A DNA stretch of 64,000 bases from Prochlorococcus marinus CUG1415 (GTDB taxonomy: Bacteria > Cyanobacteriota > Cyanobacteriia > PCC-6307 > Cyanobiaceae), in assembly GCF_017696015.1 (NCBI RefSeq), contig NZ_JAAORL010000001.1, positions 186,001-250,000 on the forward strand. The letters run 5' to 3'. The position numbers and the translations under genes were made by a program. This document shows positions 29,059-38,435 of the stretch, piece by piece. The first letter of the stretch is position 1; the number at the start of each line of letters is the position of its first letter. The notes beneath the pieces were generated by a model. It ran no database searches, was not told the DNA's origin, and saw only the letters and a program-made list of their open reading frames with translations.

Positions 29059-30015
29059 TTGGAAATCATTGAGTCAGATGTAGTTATTATCGGAGGAGGT
29101 CCAGCTGGATGCACTTGTGCACTATATACATCTCGTTCAAACTTAAAGACAGTAATTTTAGATAAAAATCCATCTGTTGGTGCCTTAGCAATAACTCATC
29201 AGATAGCTAATTATCCAGGTGTTCCTGTTGATATAAGTGGGGAGAAATTACTCACTTTAATGAGAGAACAGGCTATCCAGTATGGTACGGACTATAGAAG
29301 AGCACAAGTGTTTGGGATAGATGCTAGTGGAGAATGGAAAATGATTTATACACCTGAGGGCACCTTTAAGGCTAAAGCACTTGTTCTTGCAAGTGGAGCG
29401 ATGGGCAGACCTGCATCATTTAAGGGCGAAGCTGATTTTCTTGGCAAAGGAGTAAGTTATTGTGCTACTTGTGATGGAGCTTTTTATAAAAATAGAGAAG
29501 TTGCTGTTGTAGGAGTGAACAAGGAGGCAATTGAAGAAGCAACTGTGCTCACTAAATTTGCTTCAACTGTGCATTGGATTACATCAAGTGATCCAAAGCC
29601 AGAAAATGAGGAGGCTATGGAATTGATGGATAATGCAAATATTAAACATTGGAGTAGAACAAGATTATTGGAAATTTTGGGAGATGATATGGGAGTGAAT
29701 GGTGTAATTGTAAAAAATAAACAGGAAGAAAATCCTATTAATCTTAATTTAGATGGAGTTTTCGTTTATATGAGTGGTTCAAAGCCAATTACTGATTTCT
29801 TAGGAGATCAGATTGCCTTAAAAGAAGATGGAGGGGTGATTGTGGATGATTTCATGTCCACAAATTCAGATGGAGTATGGGCTATTGGAGATATAAGAAA
29901 TACACCATTTAAACAAGCAGTTGTTGCAGCTTCTGATGGATGTATTGCAGCAATGTCAATTGATAGATACTTAAATAGTAGAAAAAATATAAGAGTAGAT
30001 TGGATTCATTCTTAG
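29059..30015 (+). CDS. Thioredoxin-reductase-like flavoprotein lacking NADPH motifs (DDOR-like)
   Basis: A 318-residue FAD protein of the thioredoxin reductase fold. The FAD-binding GGGPAGCTCALY is at residues 12-23, the redox disulfide CATC at 135-138, and a C-terminal FAD segment contains AIGDIRNTPFKQAVVAASDG. In true NADPH-dependent reductases a second GGGDSA-like loop and an HRR arginine cluster follow the CxxC. Here those places read VVGVNKEA and WITSSDPK, so NADPH binding looks lost. This fits the diflavin-linked disulfide oxidoreductases described from oxygenic photosynthetic prokaryotes. The start is TTG at 29059, preceded at good distance by AAGGAG. It was probably first annotated elsewhere as trxB. 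Confidence 0.82.
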   Translation: MEIIESDVVIIGGGPAGCTCALYTSRSNLKTVILDKNPSVGALAITHQIANYPGVPVDISGEKLLTLMREQAIQYGTDYRRAQVFGIDASGEWKMIYTPEGTFKAKALVLASGAMGRPASFKGEADFLGKGVSYCATCDGAFYKNREVAVVGVNKEAIEEATVLTKFASTVHWITSSDPKPENEEAMELMDNANIKHWSRTRLLEILGDDMGVNGVIVKNKQEENPINLNLDGVFVYMSGSKPITDFLGDQIALKEDGGVIVDDFMSTNSDGVWAIGDIRNTPFKQAVVAASDGCIAAMSIDRYLNSRKNIRVDWIHS

Positions 30016-30038
30016 AAACTAAATATAACTTCTTTGAC

Positions 30039-30320
30039 TTAGAGGGGTGTTGCTTCAGAAATATAAGCTACTCCTCCGTAATAGCTTAAATCATCCCTAA
30101 TGTTATCTCTAATTTTATCTATTAATTCTTGCTCACAAAAAACAATTACATGAGCATTTGCTCCTAATCCTGTAAATTCCATATCTTCAGTAACAACTCT
30201 TTCAGGCCCCCTGCCTGTGGCGTGTTTCATAACTGTATATCCAGGAACATTAGCTTTTTCTAATGTTTTAATGATTGCATCTAGTTCTCTTTCACTAAAT
30301 ATTAAATCCAATCTTTTCAT
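30039..30320 (-). CDS. sbtB: PII-like protein, SbtB type, short form
   Basis: A 93-residue ferredoxin-like-fold protein resembling SbtB, the PII-like regulator of the SbtA bicarbonate transporter. Visible are an N-terminal strand, NVPGYTVMKHATGRG with the conserved GYTV region, and a final YYGGVAYISEATPL strand. The protein ends there and has no C-terminal CGPxxC-type loop as found in longer SbtB proteins, so any redox control through that loop is absent. It lies 2 bases downstream of the SbtA-like gene. Confidence 0.82.
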   Translation of the reverse strand: MKRLDLIFSERELDAIIKTLEKANVPGYTVMKHATGRGPERVVTEDMEFTGLGANAHVIVFCEQELIDKIRDNIRDDLSYYGGVAYISEATPL

Positions 30321-30322
30321 TT

Positions 30323-31321
30323 TTATAAAGGGGAAAGTGGGATAATGGTATTTACTAAACTCATATATATGGGAATGCCAAGAACTATATTAAATGGAAA
30401 AGTTAGACCTAGTGTTGTTGAAATATAATAACTAGATTTAGCTTCTGGAACTGTCATTCTCATAGCTGCAGGGACTGCTAAATATGAGGCGCTTGCACAT
30501 AAAACCACAAATAAAAGTGCGTTGCCAGGTTCTAAAGATAAAAATCTTGCAACGAAAACACCTATAAATGCATTAAATAGAGGCATGAAAATTGCAAACC
30601 CAATCAAAAACGAACCTGCACTTTTCAGCCTCGGCAATCTTTGCGCAGCGACTATTCCCATATCTAACAAGAAGAAGCATTCTGCTCCATAGAATAATTG
30701 TCCAGTGAATGGCTCCATTTTTGCAATCCCTGAGGGATTACTGGAAGCAGTCAGAAATCCCACAATTAAGCTTGAAAGTAATAAATATACTGATCCATTC
30801 AAAAATGATTCATGTAATATTGCGCTTAGATGCATTTTTCTTGATTTTGGTCTATTTTTGGGAGCTGCAAATTTTACTAGTAATAATCCAACAATTATTG
30901 CAGGAGATTCCATTAAAGCTAAGGCGCCAACCATAAACCCATCAAAAGCTATTTTTTGACTTTCTAAAAAACTTTCGGCTGAAATAAATGTAACAGCACT
31001 AATTGAACCGTATGCTGCTGCTATTGCTGCTGAATTAAAGACATCAAACTTAAATCTTAGAATTAAAAATCCAATTAGCGGGATTACTAGTGACATTAGT
31101 ATTGCAGCACTTAAGGTCGGCAATACTTGATCAGTAAACCCACTTTTCTGTATCTCTATACCTCCTTTAAAACCAATAGCTAATAGTAGATATAAGGAAA
31201 AGAGTTTTGGTAATGGAGCTGGTATTTCTAAATCAGATTTAAAGAGTACTGATATTGCTCCAATCAAAAAGAAAAGAACTGGGGGTGCTAATACATTTTG
31301 CAGAATTGGATTTATTTCCAT
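30323..31321 (-). CDS. sbtA: SbtA-like sodium-dependent bicarbonate transporter
   Basis: A 332-residue integral membrane protein with about ten hydrophobic helices. It begins NPILQNVLAPPVLFFLIG and includes YLLLAIGFKGGIE and AAAYGSISAVTFISAESFLE, the repeated-half organisation seen in SbtA. It probably imports bicarbonate across the plasma membrane for the CO2-concentrating mechanism. It is a divergent picocyanobacterial form, so kinetics cannot be assumed. It is 6 bases downstream of the SulP gene and 2 bases upstream of the PII-like gene, forming one carbon-uptake transcript. Confidence 0.87.
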   Translation of the reverse strand: MEINPILQNVLAPPVLFFLIGAISVLFKSDLEIPAPLPKLFSLYLLLAIGFKGGIEIQKSGFTDQVLPTLSAAILMSLVIPLIGFLILRFKFDVFNSAAIAAAYGSISAVTFISAESFLESQKIAFDGFMVGALALMESPAIIVGLLLVKFAAPKNRPKSRKMHLSAILHESFLNGSVYLLLSSLIVGFLTASSNPSGIAKMEPFTGQLFYGAECFFLLDMGIVAAQRLPRLKSAGSFLIGFAIFMPLFNAFIGVFVARFLSLEPGNALLFVVLCASASYLAVPAAMRMTVPEAKSSYYISTTLGLTFPFNIVLGIPIYMSLVNTIIPLSPL

Positions 31322-31327
31322 AAATTA

Positions 31328-32977
31328 CTAAGCGATTTCATTGAGAGCAGTTTCTAACGCTTCTTTTCTAGTTTCAATGATGCCTTCAACTCCAAACTTA
31401 GCTAATCTTTCCTTTACTTTTTCATTAGCCCCAGCAACAAATGCTTTTCTAGAGTTATTTTTTGCTTCTTGCATCATATCCTCTATTGCAAGAGTTGCTG
31501 TTACCCCAAGTCTCGGTACATCAGTTATGTCTAATATCAGAATTTTGTAATTTCTTACAAGATTCATCCTGTCAGAGATGCCTTTTGCTGCACCAAAACT
31601 AAGTGGCCCTTTGAGTCTAAATAGCATTACTTCTCCAGAACATCTATCCAGTAGAGCTTTTTCATCCGCGGGTAATGTATTTTGACCTTGATTATTACCT
31701 GTTAATGAAGGATTATCCTCTTCCATACCTTCTAGTTGAGTTTCAGTAATTGAATCAATAGTGAGCATGTTTGCAATAAATACTCCAACTAATACTGCCC
31801 ATATTAAATCCCAAAAAACAGTCATTAGGAGTACACCATACATAACAACTGAAGTTTTTAGAGATAATTTATGGGCCCTTAGCAAGAATCCCCAGTCAAT
31901 AATATCTAATCCAACTTTGATAAGGATACCTGCTAAAAGTGCTGTAGGTATTTTTTCTGCTAATGGTCCTGCACCAACTAATACTATTAACAAAACTATT
32001 GAGTGAACCATTCCAGATAAAGGAGTGGAGCCACCCGATTTGACATTTATAACAGTTCTCATTGTTGCACCTGCTCCAGGTAATCCTGAAAAAAGACCTG
32101 CCACAGCATTTCCTATCCCCTGCCCAATTAACTCTCTATCAGAATTATGCTTTGTTTGAGAAATATTATCTGCTACTAAGGATGTAAGTAAAGAATCAAT
32201 TGCTCCAAGTACTGCTAATACAAGACCTGCCTTGAAAATAATAGGAAAATACTGGTTGAAACTTGGGAAATCTAAAGATGGAACTCCTCTAGGAATTTCT
32301 CCAATTCTGTCTATTGATCCACCAAAAAACATTGATATTGGAGTTACTATTAATAAGGCTAAAAGTGGAGAAGGAACCCACTGAGTGATTGTTCTAGGTG
32401 TTAAAAATACTATTCCTAATGTCATTATTGCTACTCCAATGGCAGCAAGATTAGGTTCGAAATTTGAAAAAACAGTAGTTAAAGAGTCGACTACACCTCC
32501 TCTGGTGCTTATGCCTAATAATGGTCCAATTTGAAGCGCAATTATGATTACCCCAATACCAGACATAAATCCTGAGACAACTGAATATGGAACTAAAGTA
32601 ATGTATTTACCTAGTTTTAGAATTCCGAATAGTATTTGCAGTAAGCCGCCAATGACTACTGCTGCCATAACTAAAGGTAAAATTTGCCCTGCAGAAAGAT
32701 CTCTAGGAACTCCAACTGCTGCTAAACCTGCTACTACACCGGCAACAGTCACACTCATGGGACCGGTAGGTCCACTAACTTGAGCAGGCGTTCCGCCAAA
32801 TAAAGCTGCTAAAAAACCAACTACAACTGCCCCATATAGTCCATAAATTGCCCCACCAGGGCCTAAAGCAGCATTACCAAAAGCAAGAGCAAGTGGCAAA
32901 GCTACAACTGCCGCGGTGATTCCTCCAAGAATATCGCCTCTAATATTGTTTAGATGAAATCCATTAATTATTTTCAA
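31328..32977 (-). CDS. bicA: SulP-family anion transporter, BicA-like bicarbonate transporter
   Basis: A 549-residue transporter. About 12 membrane segments (residues 12-410) include LRGDILGGITAAVVALPLALAF-type N-terminal sequence (key GGITAAVVALPLA) and NAVAGLFSGLPGAGATMRT. A cytoplasmic STAS domain occupies about 440-549 (MLFRLKGPLSFGAAKG, ILDITDVPRLGVTAT). The adjacent SbtA/SbtB pair strongly suggests bicarbonate as substrate, although SulP proteins can also carry sulfate. The start at 32977 is preceded by a GGAGAGT ribosome-binding site. The 223-base divergent gap with hemB holds the promoters and nothing else I recognise. Confidence 0.85.
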   Translation of the reverse strand: MKIINGFHLNNIRGDILGGITAAVVALPLALAFGNAALGPGGAIYGLYGAVVVGFLAALFGGTPAQVSGPTGPMSVTVAGVVAGLAAVGVPRDLSAGQILPLVMAAVVIGGLLQILFGILKLGKYITLVPYSVVSGFMSGIGVIIIALQIGPLLGISTRGGVVDSLTTVFSNFEPNLAAIGVAIMTLGIVFLTPRTITQWVPSPLLALLIVTPISMFFGGSIDRIGEIPRGVPSLDFPSFNQYFPIIFKAGLVLAVLGAIDSLLTSLVADNISQTKHNSDRELIGQGIGNAVAGLFSGLPGAGATMRTVINVKSGGSTPLSGMVHSIVLLIVLVGAGPLAEKIPTALLAGILIKVGLDIIDWGFLLRAHKLSLKTSVVMYGVLLMTVFWDLIWAVLVGVFIANMLTIDSITETQLEGMEEDNPSLTGNNQGQNTLPADEKALLDRCSGEVMLFRLKGPLSFGAAKGISDRMNLVRNYKILILDITDVPRLGVTATLAIEDMMQEAKNNSRKAFVAGANEKVKERLAKFGVEGIIETRKEALETALNEIA

Positions 32978-33201
32978 AGATACTCTCCTTAAATAAATGC
33001 ATTAACTCAAAGATTTTATCTCTTTATGTAGTAAATTTGTAAAAAATTAAGTTTCTAAAGAAAATTTTTGTAACTTTTTCCATTGTCTGTTAAAAGTAAT
33101 TAAGTTAATTTTCCTGAACAAAATGAGACTCTGATTGATTTATATGCGATGTAAGCGATTAATGTATTAGATAAATATTTTTCAACTTAAATAATATTCA
33201 A

Positions 33202-34203
33202 ATGAATTCGATTATTCGTCCAAGAAGATTAAGAAGGACTGAGGCAATTAGAGAGATGGTAAGGGAAAACCATTTAATGCCTTCGGATTTTATATATCCA
33301 TTATTTATTCATGAAAAAGATTTTAAAGAAGAAATTTCTGCAATGCCAGGAACTTTTAGATGGGATATGAATGGCTTAATAAAGGAGGTCACTAGGGCCT
33401 GGGAATTGGGAATAAGATGTATTGTTCTTTTCCCAAAAATAAACGATAGCTTAAAAACTGAAGATGGAGCAGAGTGTTTTAACGAAGACGGTTTAATTCC
33501 TAAAGCTATTCGAATATTAAAAAAAGAGATTCCAGAAATGGCAATAATGACAGATGTTGCCTTAGACCCATACTCGTGCGATGGACATGATGGATTAGTT
33601 GATGAAACTGGAAAAATATTGAATGATGAAACAATTGAAATTTTAAAAAAACAAGCTATAACACAAGCTAGAGCCGGAGCAGATTTTATTGGCCCTAGTG
33701 ACATGATGGATGGGAGAGTTGGAGCAATTAGGAATGCTCTTGATAGCAAAGGATTTAGTGATGTAGGTATTATTAGTTATACAGCAAAATATTCATCTGC
33801 TTATTATGGTCCGTTTAGAACTGCTTTAGATTCAGCTCCAAGAGAAAATAGTAAGAAAATAATTCCAGAGAATAAGTCTACATATCAAATGGACCCTGCC
33901 AATGCAAAAGAGGCTTTAATTGAATCTGCATTGGATCAGTATGAAGGAGCTGATATTTTGATGGTAAAACCAGGAATTTCATATTTGGATATTGTTTATA
34001 GACTAAGCACTTTTTCAAATAAGCCCATAGCTGCATACAACGTTAGCGGGGAGTATTCGATGGTAAAGTCTGCTGCTATGAAAAACTGGATTAATGAAAA
34101 AGATATTGTTTTAGAAACTTTACTTAGTTTTAAAAGAGCAGGAGCAAAATTAATACTCACTTATCATGCTTGTGATGCATCTCAATGGTTGCAGGATACT
34201 TAA
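33202..34203 (+). CDS. hemB: Porphobilinogen synthase (delta-aminolevulinate dehydratase)
   Basis: A 333-residue enzyme that condenses two aminolevulinates to porphobilinogen for chlorophyll and haem. The two active-site lysines are in SYTAKYSSAYYGPFR and ILMVKPGISYLD. The region that holds three zinc-binding cysteines in animal and yeast enzymes reads DVALDPYSCDGHDG, the aspartate-rich form typical of plants and cyanobacteria that uses magnesium and not zinc. Length is normal. It is followed after 62 bases by the VOC gene. Confidence 0.97.
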   Translation: MNSIIRPRRLRRTEAIREMVRENHLMPSDFIYPLFIHEKDFKEEISAMPGTFRWDMNGLIKEVTRAWELGIRCIVLFPKINDSLKTEDGAECFNEDGLIPKAIRILKKEIPEMAIMTDVALDPYSCDGHDGLVDETGKILNDETIEILKKQAITQARAGADFIGPSDMMDGRVGAIRNALDSKGFSDVGIISYTAKYSSAYYGPFRTALDSAPRENSKKIIPENKSTYQMDPANAKEALIESALDQYEGADILMVKPGISYLDIVYRLSTFSNKPIAAYNVSGEYSMVKSAAMKNWINEKDIVLETLLSFKRAGAKLILTYHACDASQWLQDT

Positions 34204-34265
34204 AAACTCATTATTAACAAAAATTTGGTTTATTCTTAGATTAATATTAAATTCATCGCTTTGTT

Positions 34266-34652
34266 TTGAAGTTTTCACAAGGAGTTAATAGGATTGGTCA
34301 CATCGCACTTAGAGTAGAGAATCTCGAAAGGGCCAAATCTTTTTATATTAAATTGGGTATGAATTTGGTTTGGGATGATAAAGATTGGTCTTATTTGGAA
34401 GCTGGTAAAGGTAAAGATGGACTTGCGTTGTTAGGCCCTAGCTATAAAGCTGCAGGACCGCACTTTGCATTTCATTTTGAAAATAAACAAGAAGTAGTAA
34501 ACATTCAAAATAATTTAAAAAATTCTGGTGTAAAAGTTGGTCCTTTACATGAACATAGAGATGGGACAGCATCTTTTTATATGAAAGATACTGAAGGAAA
34601 CTGGCTCGAGATGCTTTATGTTCCTCCTGAAGGAATTCAATCGAATGTTTGA
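34266..34652 (+). CDS. VOC-superfamily (glyoxalase-like) protein
   Basis: A 128-residue single-module protein of the vicinal oxygen chelate fold. RIGHIALRVENLERAKSFY holds the first metal-ligand histidine, HFAFHFENK the central part, and GNWLEMLYVPPEG the C-terminal glutamate. This resembles glyoxalase I or a related dioxygenase/isomerase, but substrate is unknown. The start is TTG at 34266; no in-frame ATG precedes the conserved first strand. Its stop overlaps the extended 5' frame of mutS2. Confidence 0.78.
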   Translation: MKFSQGVNRIGHIALRVENLERAKSFYIKLGMNLVWDDKDWSYLEAGKGKDGLALLGPSYKAAGPHFAFHFENKQEVVNIQNNLKNSGVKVGPLHEHRDGTASFYMKDTEGNWLEMLYVPPEGIQSNV

Positions 34653-34666
34653 TTCTTTTTTTTTGT

Positions 34667-37078
34667 ATGCAAGAGAAAAGTCATTCTAAAAAATCATATT
34701 CAGAGAAATCCTTAGAAGATGAATCTATAAGCCTTTTAGAGTGGGATTCACTAAAAACGCATTTATCCTCATTTGCCTCAACAGAAATGGGTAAACGAGC
34801 AATTTTAAGTTTTGAAATTCCTTCAGAATACGAAGTTTCTAAAAGACTTTTGAATGAGACAGTTGAAATAAATCAGCTAGAAAATAATTTAGATAAATCA
34901 ATTAGTTTTTCTGATGTTTTTGATATTAAAAGAAATATTGAAATTTGCTCAAAGGGAGGAATAATTTTATCTTCTGACTTTTTAGAAATTGCGAAAACAA
35001 TTTCTGCAGCAAGAAATTTAAAAAAAATCATATTAGATTTTGAACAAAGGCCTGTTATTTCGTCATTCACAAAAAATTTAATTGATCATCACAATATCGA
35101 AAAGATTTTAAAAAATGGTATCGAATCTAATGGAAGCATTTCAGACAATGCTAGTAGTAAATTATCTATTCTCAGAAAAGAATTATTATCCAAGAAACTG
35201 GAAAGAAAAATATTAGTTGATAAATTTATTCAAAAGAATTTAGCTTATTTGCAAGATACTACTATTGGAGATCGATATGGGAGACCAGTTGTAGCAGTAA
35301 AAGTTAATCATGTAGATAAATTTAAAGGCATAATTCATGACTCTTCATCTTCAGGAAATACAGTATATTTTGAACCTGATAGTGCAGTAACTAAAGGTAA
35401 TAAGATCGCTTCTTTAGAGGCTAAGATCACCTCAGAAGAATTTAAATTACTTCAGAAATGGTCTCAAGTTATTGGTGATAATTCAGATAATCTCATTTTA
35501 ATGTCATATATTTTATTAAGATTAGAAAATGCTTTAACCCGTTCAAGATATTCGAAATGGATTGGAGGTAAAACTCCTATTTTTGAGAAAAATCCTATTG
35601 TTACCCTAATTGGTTTTTCTCATCCGTTATTGATTTGGGAAAACAAGAAAAAAGGAGCTCCACCTCCAGTTGCTGTTGATTTTCATATAAATAGAAATAT
35701 TAAGGTTGTATCTATTACAGGTCCAAATACCGGCGGTAAAACTGCCGCTTTAAAAGGTTTGGGTTTGTCGTTATTAATGGCTAGAGCAGGATTATTGATC
35801 CCCTCAACTAATAATCCAATTATTCCTTTTTGTCCAAATATATATGTTGATATAGGTGATAATCAATCATTAGAAGAAAATTTATCTACCTTCAGTGGGC
35901 ATATAACCAGGATAAAACAGATCTTAGAAGCACTTGAAAATAAGATAGGATTATCAATTGTTTTGTTAGATGAGATTGGATCTGGTACAGATCCTCTTGA
36001 AGGTAGCGCTCTTGCAATGGCTTTGTTAAAAGAATTTGCAAATAAATCTGATATCACTTTGGCAACTACACATTATGGAGATATTAAGGCATTAAAATAT
36101 AATGACTCCAGATTCGAAAACGTTTCAGTTGCCTTTGATGAGGATTCTTTGAAGCCAAAATATATACTCAACTGGGGAATTCCTGGGAGAAGTAATGCTT
36201 TGTCAATCTCGAAGAGAATTGGTCTTGATGAAAGGATAATTCATGAAGCTGCAAATTATCTAAAGCCAAAAGAAGTTGATAATATTAACAGTATTATTAA
36301 AGGACTTGAAGAAGAGAGGATCAAACAACAAAAATCTGCGGAAGCGGCTGCAGAACTTATTGCTAGAACTGAAATGTTACATGATGAATTGAATAAAAAT
36401 TATGAATATCAAAAAATAAATGCTGAAAAAATACAGGAAATTGAAAGGTATAAATTATCAAAACATATTGCTGATGCTAAAAAAGAGGTGATAGGTTTGA
36501 TTAAAAAATTAAGAGATCAAAATGTTAGAGGAGAGGATACTAGAATTATTGGAAAAAGATTAAAGGAAATTGAGACAGAACATTTAACCCAAAGAAAAGT
36601 TGAAAAGTCAATATCATGGAATCCTAAGGTAGGTGATTTTGTGAAAATTAAAAGTCTAAACAGTATAGGTCAAATTGTAGAGTTGGATAAAAAGGGGGGT
36701 TTTTACGAAGTTAAATGTGGTTCATTCAGAAGTACATTATCTGTAAATGACTTTGAAGGTATTCATGGGGAAAAACCTAATATCAAAAAGTCTAAAATTG
36801 AGATCAATTCATCAAGAGAAGATTTTTCTTTTTCTAAAATTAGAACGAGTAAAAATACAATTGACGTAAGAGGACTAAGAGTTCATGAAGCCGAAATAAT
36901 TATTGAGGAGAAAATTAGAAAATTTCATGGCCCGCTATGGATTGTTCATGGAATTGGAACTGGAAAATTAAAAAAAGGATTAAGAGAATGGTTATCAGGA
37001 TTAAATTATGTTGATAAGATTGAAGATGCTGCCATCAACGAGGGTGGACCTGGTTGCAGTATTGCGTGGATAAAATAA
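34667..37078 (+). CDS. mutS2: MutS2 family ATPase/endonuclease
   Basis: An 803-residue protein with MutS-like core and lever regions, an ATPase domain (SITGPNTGGKTAALKGLGL P-loop, LLDEIGSGTDPLEGSALA Walker B, ATTHYGDIKAL), a long coiled-coil stretch (about 530-630) and a C-terminal Smr domain with IDVRGLRVHEAE and IVHGIGTGKLKKGLREWL. It lacks the mismatch-recognition domain of MutS1. MutS2 proteins act on recombination intermediates or on stalled, collided ribosomes. The open frame extends to a TTG at 34649 overlapping the VOC stop; I prefer the ATG at 34667. Confidence 0.93.
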   Translation: MQEKSHSKKSYSEKSLEDESISLLEWDSLKTHLSSFASTEMGKRAILSFEIPSEYEVSKRLLNETVEINQLENNLDKSISFSDVFDIKRNIEICSKGGIILSSDFLEIAKTISAARNLKKIILDFEQRPVISSFTKNLIDHHNIEKILKNGIESNGSISDNASSKLSILRKELLSKKLERKILVDKFIQKNLAYLQDTTIGDRYGRPVVAVKVNHVDKFKGIIHDSSSSGNTVYFEPDSAVTKGNKIASLEAKITSEEFKLLQKWSQVIGDNSDNLILMSYILLRLENALTRSRYSKWIGGKTPIFEKNPIVTLIGFSHPLLIWENKKKGAPPPVAVDFHINRNIKVVSITGPNTGGKTAALKGLGLSLLMARAGLLIPSTNNPIIPFCPNIYVDIGDNQSLEENLSTFSGHITRIKQILEALENKIGLSIVLLDEIGSGTDPLEGSALAMALLKEFANKSDITLATTHYGDIKALKYNDSRFENVSVAFDEDSLKPKYILNWGIPGRSNALSISKRIGLDERIIHEAANYLKPKEVDNINSIIKGLEEERIKQQKSAEAAAELIARTEMLHDELNKNYEYQKINAEKIQEIERYKLSKHIADAKKEVIGLIKKLRDQNVRGEDTRIIGKRLKEIETEHLTQRKVEKSISWNPKVGDFVKIKSLNSIGQIVELDKKGGFYEVKCGSFRSTLSVNDFEGIHGEKPNIKKSKIEINSSREDFSFSKIRTSKNTIDVRGLRVHEAEIIIEEKIRKFHGPLWIVHGIGTGKLKKGLREWLSGLNYVDKIEDAAINEGGPGCSIAWIK

Positions 37079-37118
37079 AATTTAAAATATTTAGAAAACC
37101 ATTAAATAAGATTATTAA

Positions 37119-38102
37119 GTGCAATTTATTGATCAAGCAAACATTATTCTTAAAGCTGGCAAAGGTGGGAATGGAATAGTTTCATTTAGAAGAGAAAAAT
37201 TCGTTCCTGCTGGAGGACCCTCGGGCGGAAATGGCGGTAGAGGGGGTTCAATAATATTGGTAGCTGATGATAATCTTCAAACATTATTAGATTTTAAATT
37301 CAAAAGAGAAATAATTGCTGAAGATGGATGCAAAGGAGGTCCGAATAAAAGATCTGGTGCTTCAGGTGAGGATACAATCCTTAAAGTTCCTTGCGGTACA
37401 GAAATAAGGGATTTTAAAACTGGCATTATTTTAGGAGACTTAACTAAAAATAAACAAAGTTTAACTATTGCCATTGGAGGAAGAGGTGGACATGGTAATG
37501 CTTACTATTTAAGTAATCAAAATAGAGCCCCAGAATCATTCACTGAAGGTAAAGATGGTGAGATATGGGAGGTTCAATTAGAACTTAAACTACTTGCAGA
37601 GGTTGGGATTATAGGTCTTCCAAATGCAGGGAAAAGTACTTTAATTTCTGTTTTATCATCTGCCCGTCCAAAAATTGCAAACTATCCTTTCACAACTTTA
37701 ATACCTAACTTAGGTGTAGTTAGAAAAGAAGATGGGAATGGTTGCCTTTTTGCCGATATACCTGGATTAATATCAGGGGCAGCTGATGGAGTAGGTTTAG
37801 GTCATGATTTTTTGAGGCACATTCAAAGAACCAAGATACTTGTGCACTTAATTGATTCAATTGCAGAAAACCCTATTCATGATTTTGAGATAATTGAGCA
37901 GGAATTAAAAAAATATGGGAAAGGCCTTTTAGATAAAGAGAGGATAATAGTATTAAATAAAATGGAACTTATAGATGATGATTATTTGAAAATAATCACA
38001 AAAAAGTTAGAAGATTTATCGAAAAAAAAAGTTTTAGTAATTTCTTCATCTTTAAAAAAAGGTTTATCTTCACTGCTTTCTGAGGTATGGAAAAGGATCT
38101 AA
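37119..38102 (+). CDS. obg: Obg/CgtA GTPase, short form
   Basis: A 327-residue protein acting in 50S ribosome assembly. The glycine-rich Obg domain ([29 protein letters not shown]) is followed by a G domain with [48 protein letters not shown] and NKMELI. It ends soon after the G domain and has no OCT domain, which many longer Obg proteins carry. The start is GTG at 37119; VQFIDQA matches the usual MQFIDQA N-terminus. It is 40 bases after mutS2. Confidence 0.95.
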   Translation: MQFIDQANIILKAGKGGNGIVSFRREKFVPAGGPSGGNGGRGGSIILVADDNLQTLLDFKFKREIIAEDGCKGGPNKRSGASGEDTILKVPCGTEIRDFKTGIILGDLTKNKQSLTIAIGGRGGHGNAYYLSNQNRAPESFTEGKDGEIWEVQLELKLLAEVGIIGLPNAGKSTLISVLSSARPKIANYPFTTLIPNLGVVRKEDGNGCLFADIPGLISGAADGVGLGHDFLRHIQRTKILVHLIDSIAENPIHDFEIIEQELKKYGKGLLDKERIIVLNKMELIDDDYLKIITKKLEDLSKKKVLVISSSLKKGLSSLLSEVWKRI

Positions 38103-38189
38103 CTTAAATTAAAAAAAAATTTTGTAAATAAATATACTTGATTTAATAATGAAAATTAGCCATAAATAAGATACTGCTTTAACCAAAAC

Positions 38190-38372
38190 ATGAATTTCTA
38201 CAGTTGCTTTGATCAACAAGGGAAAATAATAGCCAGATGTCAAACCATTAAAGATATTGAGGTTCTTAAGAAAATGGGAAGACCAATTGTAGAAGTTAAG
38301 GAAATGAAAAATGAGGAGTCGGTGGTATGCTCGCTAACTGGTAGCCCATCCGATTTTAATCGGGATTACTAA
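38190..38372 (+). CDS. Small hypothetical protein (60 aa)
   Basis: A 60-residue protein with no visible signal, membrane segment or domain. It has a compact look: YSCFDQQGKIIARCQTIKD, then a basic/acidic stretch and VVCSLTGSPSD. Three cysteines are spread along the chain. It lies 87 bases after obg and ends 18 bases before a strong bidirectional terminator shared with CP12, which supports it being a real last gene. Function is unknown. Confidence 0.6.
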   Translation: MNFYSCFDQQGKIIARCQTIKDIEVLKKMGRPIVEVKEMKNEESVVCSLTGSPSDFNRDY

Positions 38373-38390
38373 AAAAATTTAAGAAATAAA

Positions 38391-38413
38391 AAAAGGGCTC
38401 TAAAAGCCCTTTT
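38391..38413. terminator. Bidirectional intrinsic terminator between the 60-aa gene and CP12
   Basis: AAAAGGGCT (38391-38399) pairs with AGCCCTTTT (38405-38413) around a 5-base loop. It has As on its left and a run of Ts to 38420 on its right, so it can end transcripts from both convergent genes. Confidence 0.88.
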
Positions 38414-38435
38414 TTTTTTTCTTAATTAAGAAAAC

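Noticed and set aside
34649-34666. TTG start of mutS2 adding six residues
   Set aside because: The added MILFFC is hydrophobic and unlike the family; the ATG at 34667 gives the expected polar beginning.
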